DNA from: Rhodobiaceae bacterium
GTDB lineage: Bacteria > Pseudomonadota > Alphaproteobacteria > Micropepsales > Micropepsaceae
Reading direction: 5' to 3'
DNA length: 8,831 bases
Assembly (NCBI GenBank): GCA_009885515.1
Contig: VFKO01000548.1
Span: 1 to 8,831, forward strand
Shown: positions 6,744-8,831 of the stretch, in pieces
Numbering within the stretch: the first letter of the stretch is position 1
Layout: each line of letters starts with the position of its first letter
Notes under the pieces: generated by a model
Databases searched by the model: none
What the model saw: only the letters and a program-made list of their open reading frames with translations
What the model was told of the DNA's origin: nothing
Made by a program: the position numbers and the translations under genes

Positions 6744-7310
6744 TCACAAAGACTTCAACCGCACTTTGAGTTTTCCGTCATCGGTTTTCTCATACACGGT
6801 GCATAGCATGTTTGGTCCAACTTCTCCGGTTTGAAAATATTTGGACAGTTGTGGCATCAGTGCCCACATGTCCGAGCACGCCTTTTCTGCAGCCTTCCGG
6901 TCTTTGGAAAAAAAAGAAAGTGTGGGCAGGCCAAACCAACCCTTTGCAAGCCCCTTCCGGTCCCTCTGCGGCACGCGCATCAAGCTAATTCGCTCGGGCA
7001 ACTCATCATAGCTCACAGACTCAAGAGGGAGTGCATCCTCCCAAATACCTTTGGCCGTGCCACCTCGCGCGCGCGCCGCATTTATCACAAAGCAAGGCCA
7101 CCCACGCGGGTCAAATTGAATATTTATTATGTCAACCCCCTTGTCGCACACTCGGCGTGTGTCGATCGCGGGGACATCATCATCGTCATCAATATCGTCA
7201 CCAACGTTGTTGCCGCTCACTACAAAGCCTTCTGCCGCCAGCCGAGGGAGCAATTCCCTTCGAACCGCATCTACGAGTAGCGTTGCCCGTTGAAAATTCA
7301 GGATGCGCAT
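6744..7310 (-). CDS. Probable immunity protein of the adjacent Rhs nuclease toxin
   Basis: The 188-residue soluble protein has no signal peptide or membrane segment. It follows the Rhs toxin gene by 33 bp on the same strand, the standard place for a cognate immunity gene, and that position is the main basis for the call. The pattern (a helix ending LPRLAAEGF, then DIINIQFDPRGWPCFVINAA) loosely recalls the DUF4304 fold, but this is an impression and not a database match. Residues 38-45 (DDIDDDDD) are a run of acidic residues encoded by repeated GAY codons. Acidic surfaces are common in inhibitors of nucleases. The start is ATG 7310, fixed by an in-frame TAA just upstream; the nearest Shine-Dalgarno-like AGGA is 12 nt away, so initiation may be weak or coupled. 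Base composition is less GC-rich than the exporter genes, consistent with horizontal exchange together with the toxin tip. Confidence 0.7.
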   Translation of the reverse strand: MRILNFQRATLLVDAVRRELLPRLAAEGFVVSGNNVGDDIDDDDDVPAIDTRRVCDKGVDIINIQFDPRGWPCFVINAARARGGTAKGIWEDALPLESVSYDELPERISLMRVPQRDRKGLAKGWFGLPTLSFFSKDRKAAEKACSDMWALMPQLSKYFQTGEVGPNMLCTVYEKTDDGKLKVRLKSL

Positions 7311-7343
7311 CGGTTATTGATATCCTTGACGTGATGTCTTTGC

Positions 7344-7643
7344 TCACCACCCCGACGCGGCGGTATTCGCACCAACACCACCGACCCAGCCATAATTCCA
7401 ATAGTCGACGATGTAGCTATCGCCAAGCTTATCCTGCGCCAAACGCTGACTTGAACGCAGGCTGCCGGTGCCGAATTTTGACTCGATGTATGCGATGCTT
7501 CCGTCGGAATTTCTCATCGTTAGATCGGGCTTCGTATACCGGCGACCACCCAACCGCACTGTTTCATGAGCTCTTACGAATTCCCGGCCCCGCAGCCTTT
7601 GTGTCGCTCCGGAAAGAGTTTCCCCGATTTCCCCTTTCACCGA
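7344..7643 (-). other. Variable Rhs toxin tip, restriction-endonuclease-like domain
   Basis: This domain begins around SVKGEIGETL and runs to the end of the Rhs protein. The order Glu (GEIGE), Arg-rich segment (GGRRYTKPD), Asp, roughly a dozen residues, then ExK within AYIESKFGTG, and a trailing SxQ fits the PD-(D/E)XK arrangement seen in Tox-REase families. No zinc-binding or HNH motif is seen. The assignment rests on motif order alone. Confidence 0.55.
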
Positions 7644-8831
7644 GTTTGGCAGTAGCTTTGCTGCCGCAGGTAAAATCTTCGAACCGGCAAATCCGAGTCC
7701 CGCGCCAATTGCGGTGTCGGTCGCCGTTCGTTCGAGATCGATTGACCCGGTCGTCAAAAGTTGTCTGGTTACGCTCGAGGCTCCAGCATTCGCCGCTCCA
7801 ATCGCGAATGGATTTGCAGTATACAACGCTGCTTCACCTCCGGCAGCGCCCCCGGCAGCAGACGCAGCGTAATCTTGCCACGAACTCGCCTCCCAGTTCC
7901 AAAGATCAATCCCTCCTTGAACGCCGACACCAATCGTTGCACCTACTCCAATTGCAATGGCGTCATCAATTCCTGCCCACATCCCCGTCGGATCCGTCTT
8001 ATTCACCGGATCATTCCCCGTATAGGCGTAGAGATTGAGGTCATCCTTCGTGCCTATCGGGTCAGTTTGGAGGAATCTCCCCAGGGTCTGCGAGTAGACT
8101 CTGGCCTTGTAGAACATGAGGCCGCTTTCGGGGTCGAGCCTTTGGCCGGTGTAGCGGAAGGGGTAGCCTGCTGGGGTTGAGTTTGAGACCCCGAAGGCGT
8201 TGTAGGAAAAGCGTTCGGTGACGGCGCCGGTTGAGTCGGTGACGGCCATGACTGAGCCGAGGCGGTCGGTGTGGGGGAGCTTCAATGCGGTGATGGGTGG
8301 TGCCAGCAAACCACTGTCAATCATGGCGGCGCGTTCGTCGGTGCCGCTACCGGGGACATAGCGGCGGATGAGAGCGCCGGTGTTTGTGTATTCGCCGATC
8401 TCGTCGGAGCCTGCGTGGAGGAAGCGGGTGGTGGTGCCGAGGTTCTGTTTCGCGACGCGCCGGTCGAGGGCGTCGAAGGCGTAGGCGGCGTTCACCGCGC
8501 CGGAGATGTTGGTCAGGCGGTTGGCGGCGTCGTAGGCGTAGACGCTGGCGCCGTCGCCGGTGAGGTTGCCGTTGAGGTCGTAGCTCAGGATTGCGGTGGT
8601 GCCGCCGACGGGAGTGAGGCCCGGATACTGGTTGAGGGCATTGGCGCCCTGATAGGTCTGTGTCCCCGTTGCTCCCAGCACGGCGTAGCGGTTCAGCGCC
8701 TCCGAGGTGTTGGTGGAGAGCAACTGGCCCGCCGGCGAAGTGGTGTGTGTGAAGGCGAGGTCCGTGGTCGTGCCGGGATAGTTGTGGCTGAGGCTGGCCA
8801 GATCGTCGTCGATTTCGTAGACGTAAGAGGA
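7344..8831 (-). CDS. Rhs polymorphic toxin, C-terminal part with PD-(D/E)XK-like nuclease tip; 5' end beyond window
   Basis: The frame is open from the right edge to TGA at 7344, giving 495 visible residues; the N-terminal part lies outside the window. Rhs proteins form a beta-cage around a C-terminal toxin delivered to neighbouring cells, often by type VI secretion. YD repeats (VYAYDAANRL, YAFDALDRRV) are followed by the core hallmark at residues 231-283 (8141-7983): RLDPESGLMFYKARVY, then LGRFLQTDPIG and NDPVNKTDPTG. A Gly/Ala-rich linker follows (about 7644-7982). The last 100 residues form the variable tip. Within it, KPDL (Asp at 7524-7526), IESK (Glu at 7482-7484, Lys at 7476-7478) and the downstream SSQ resemble a restriction-endonuclease-fold active site, and an upstream GEIGE could supply another acidic residue. 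A DNase is therefore the best guess. The following gene is its likely immunity partner. Confidence 0.9.
   Translation of the reverse strand, partial: SSYVYEIDDDLASLSHNYPGTTTDLAFTHTTSPAGQLLSTNTSEALNRYAVLGATGTQTYQGANALNQYPGLTPVGGTTAILSYDLNGNLTGDGASVYAYDAANRLTNISGAVNAAYAFDALDRRVAKQNLGTTTRFLHAGSDEIGEYTNTGALIRRYVPGSGTDERAAMIDSGLLAPPITALKLPHTDRLGSVMAVTDSTGAVTERFSYNAFGVSNSTPAGYPFRYTGQRLDPESGLMFYKARVYSQTLGRFLQTDPIGTKDDLNLYAYTGNDPVNKTDPTGMWAGIDDAIAIGVGATIGVGVQGGIDLWNWEASSWQDYAASAAGGAAGGEAALYTANPFAIGAANAGASSVTRQLLTTGSIDLERTATDTAIGAGLGFAGSKILPAAAKLLPNSVKGEIGETLSGATQRLRGREFVRAHETVRLGGRRYTKPDLTMRNSDGSIAYIESKFGTGSLRSSQRLAQDKLGDSYIVDYWNYGWVGGVGANTAASGW

Noticed and set aside
6464..6769. Plus-strand 101-codon open frame
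   Set aside because: No ribosome binding site, arginine-rich low-information translation, overlaps the end of the immunity gene, and a competing open frame lies on the opposite strand.
7031..8038. Plus-strand 335-codon open frame
   Set aside because: Antisense shadow of the immunity gene and Rhs gene, with Arg/Ser/Pro-rich nonsense composition.
1..8831. CRISPR arrays, tRNA/rRNA genes, insertion sequences
   Set aside because: No regularly spaced repeats, no cloverleaf or rRNA-like sequence, and no transposase or terminal inverted repeats were seen.

Overview
The window looks like chromosomal DNA of an alphaproteobacterium. Reasons: fairly GC-rich coding DNA, frequent GTG starts, tightly overlapping genes (ATGA and GTGA junctions), a FATP-type acyl-CoA synthetase, and an Rhs core in the style of alphaproteobacterial Rhs proteins. 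The taxonomic call is an inference; no rRNA or marker gene is present.

Left part (1-2388). A long-chain/very-long-chain acyl-CoA synthetase lies on the minus strand and runs off the left edge, probably missing only its last few residues. It is divergent from a small plus-strand TusA-family sulfur carrier gene (1858-2118). Convergent with tusA are two tiny minus-strand ORFs (2293-2388 and 2130-2237). Each has a good Shine-Dalgarno sequence and encodes a 31-35 residue hydrophobic peptide beginning MKT. They have not been recognised as any named family.

Middle part (2389-6303). An AT-richer regulatory stretch is followed by a plus-strand operon: TetR regulator, HlyD-type membrane fusion lipoprotein, ABC ATPase and ABC-2 permease, joined by 4-nt stop/start overlaps. 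The order resembles E. coli cecR-ybhGFSR, but only one permease is present. It is most likely a TetR-controlled drug or xenobiotic exporter.

Right part (6304-8831). This is a minus-strand Rhs polymorphic-toxin locus. The C-terminal 495 residues of an Rhs protein enter from the right edge, with the core hallmark followed by a Gly/Ala-rich linker. The C-terminal tip carries a PD-(D/E)XK-like nuclease signature. A 188-residue gene, probably its immunity protein, follows after 33 bp. Beyond that come about 280 bp with no convincing gene, then a short in-frame Rhs-core remnant on the same strand. The remnant ends almost against the permease stop codon, which suggests recombination or past toxin-tip exchange at this boundary. 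The Rhs/immunity pair is the most interesting system here.
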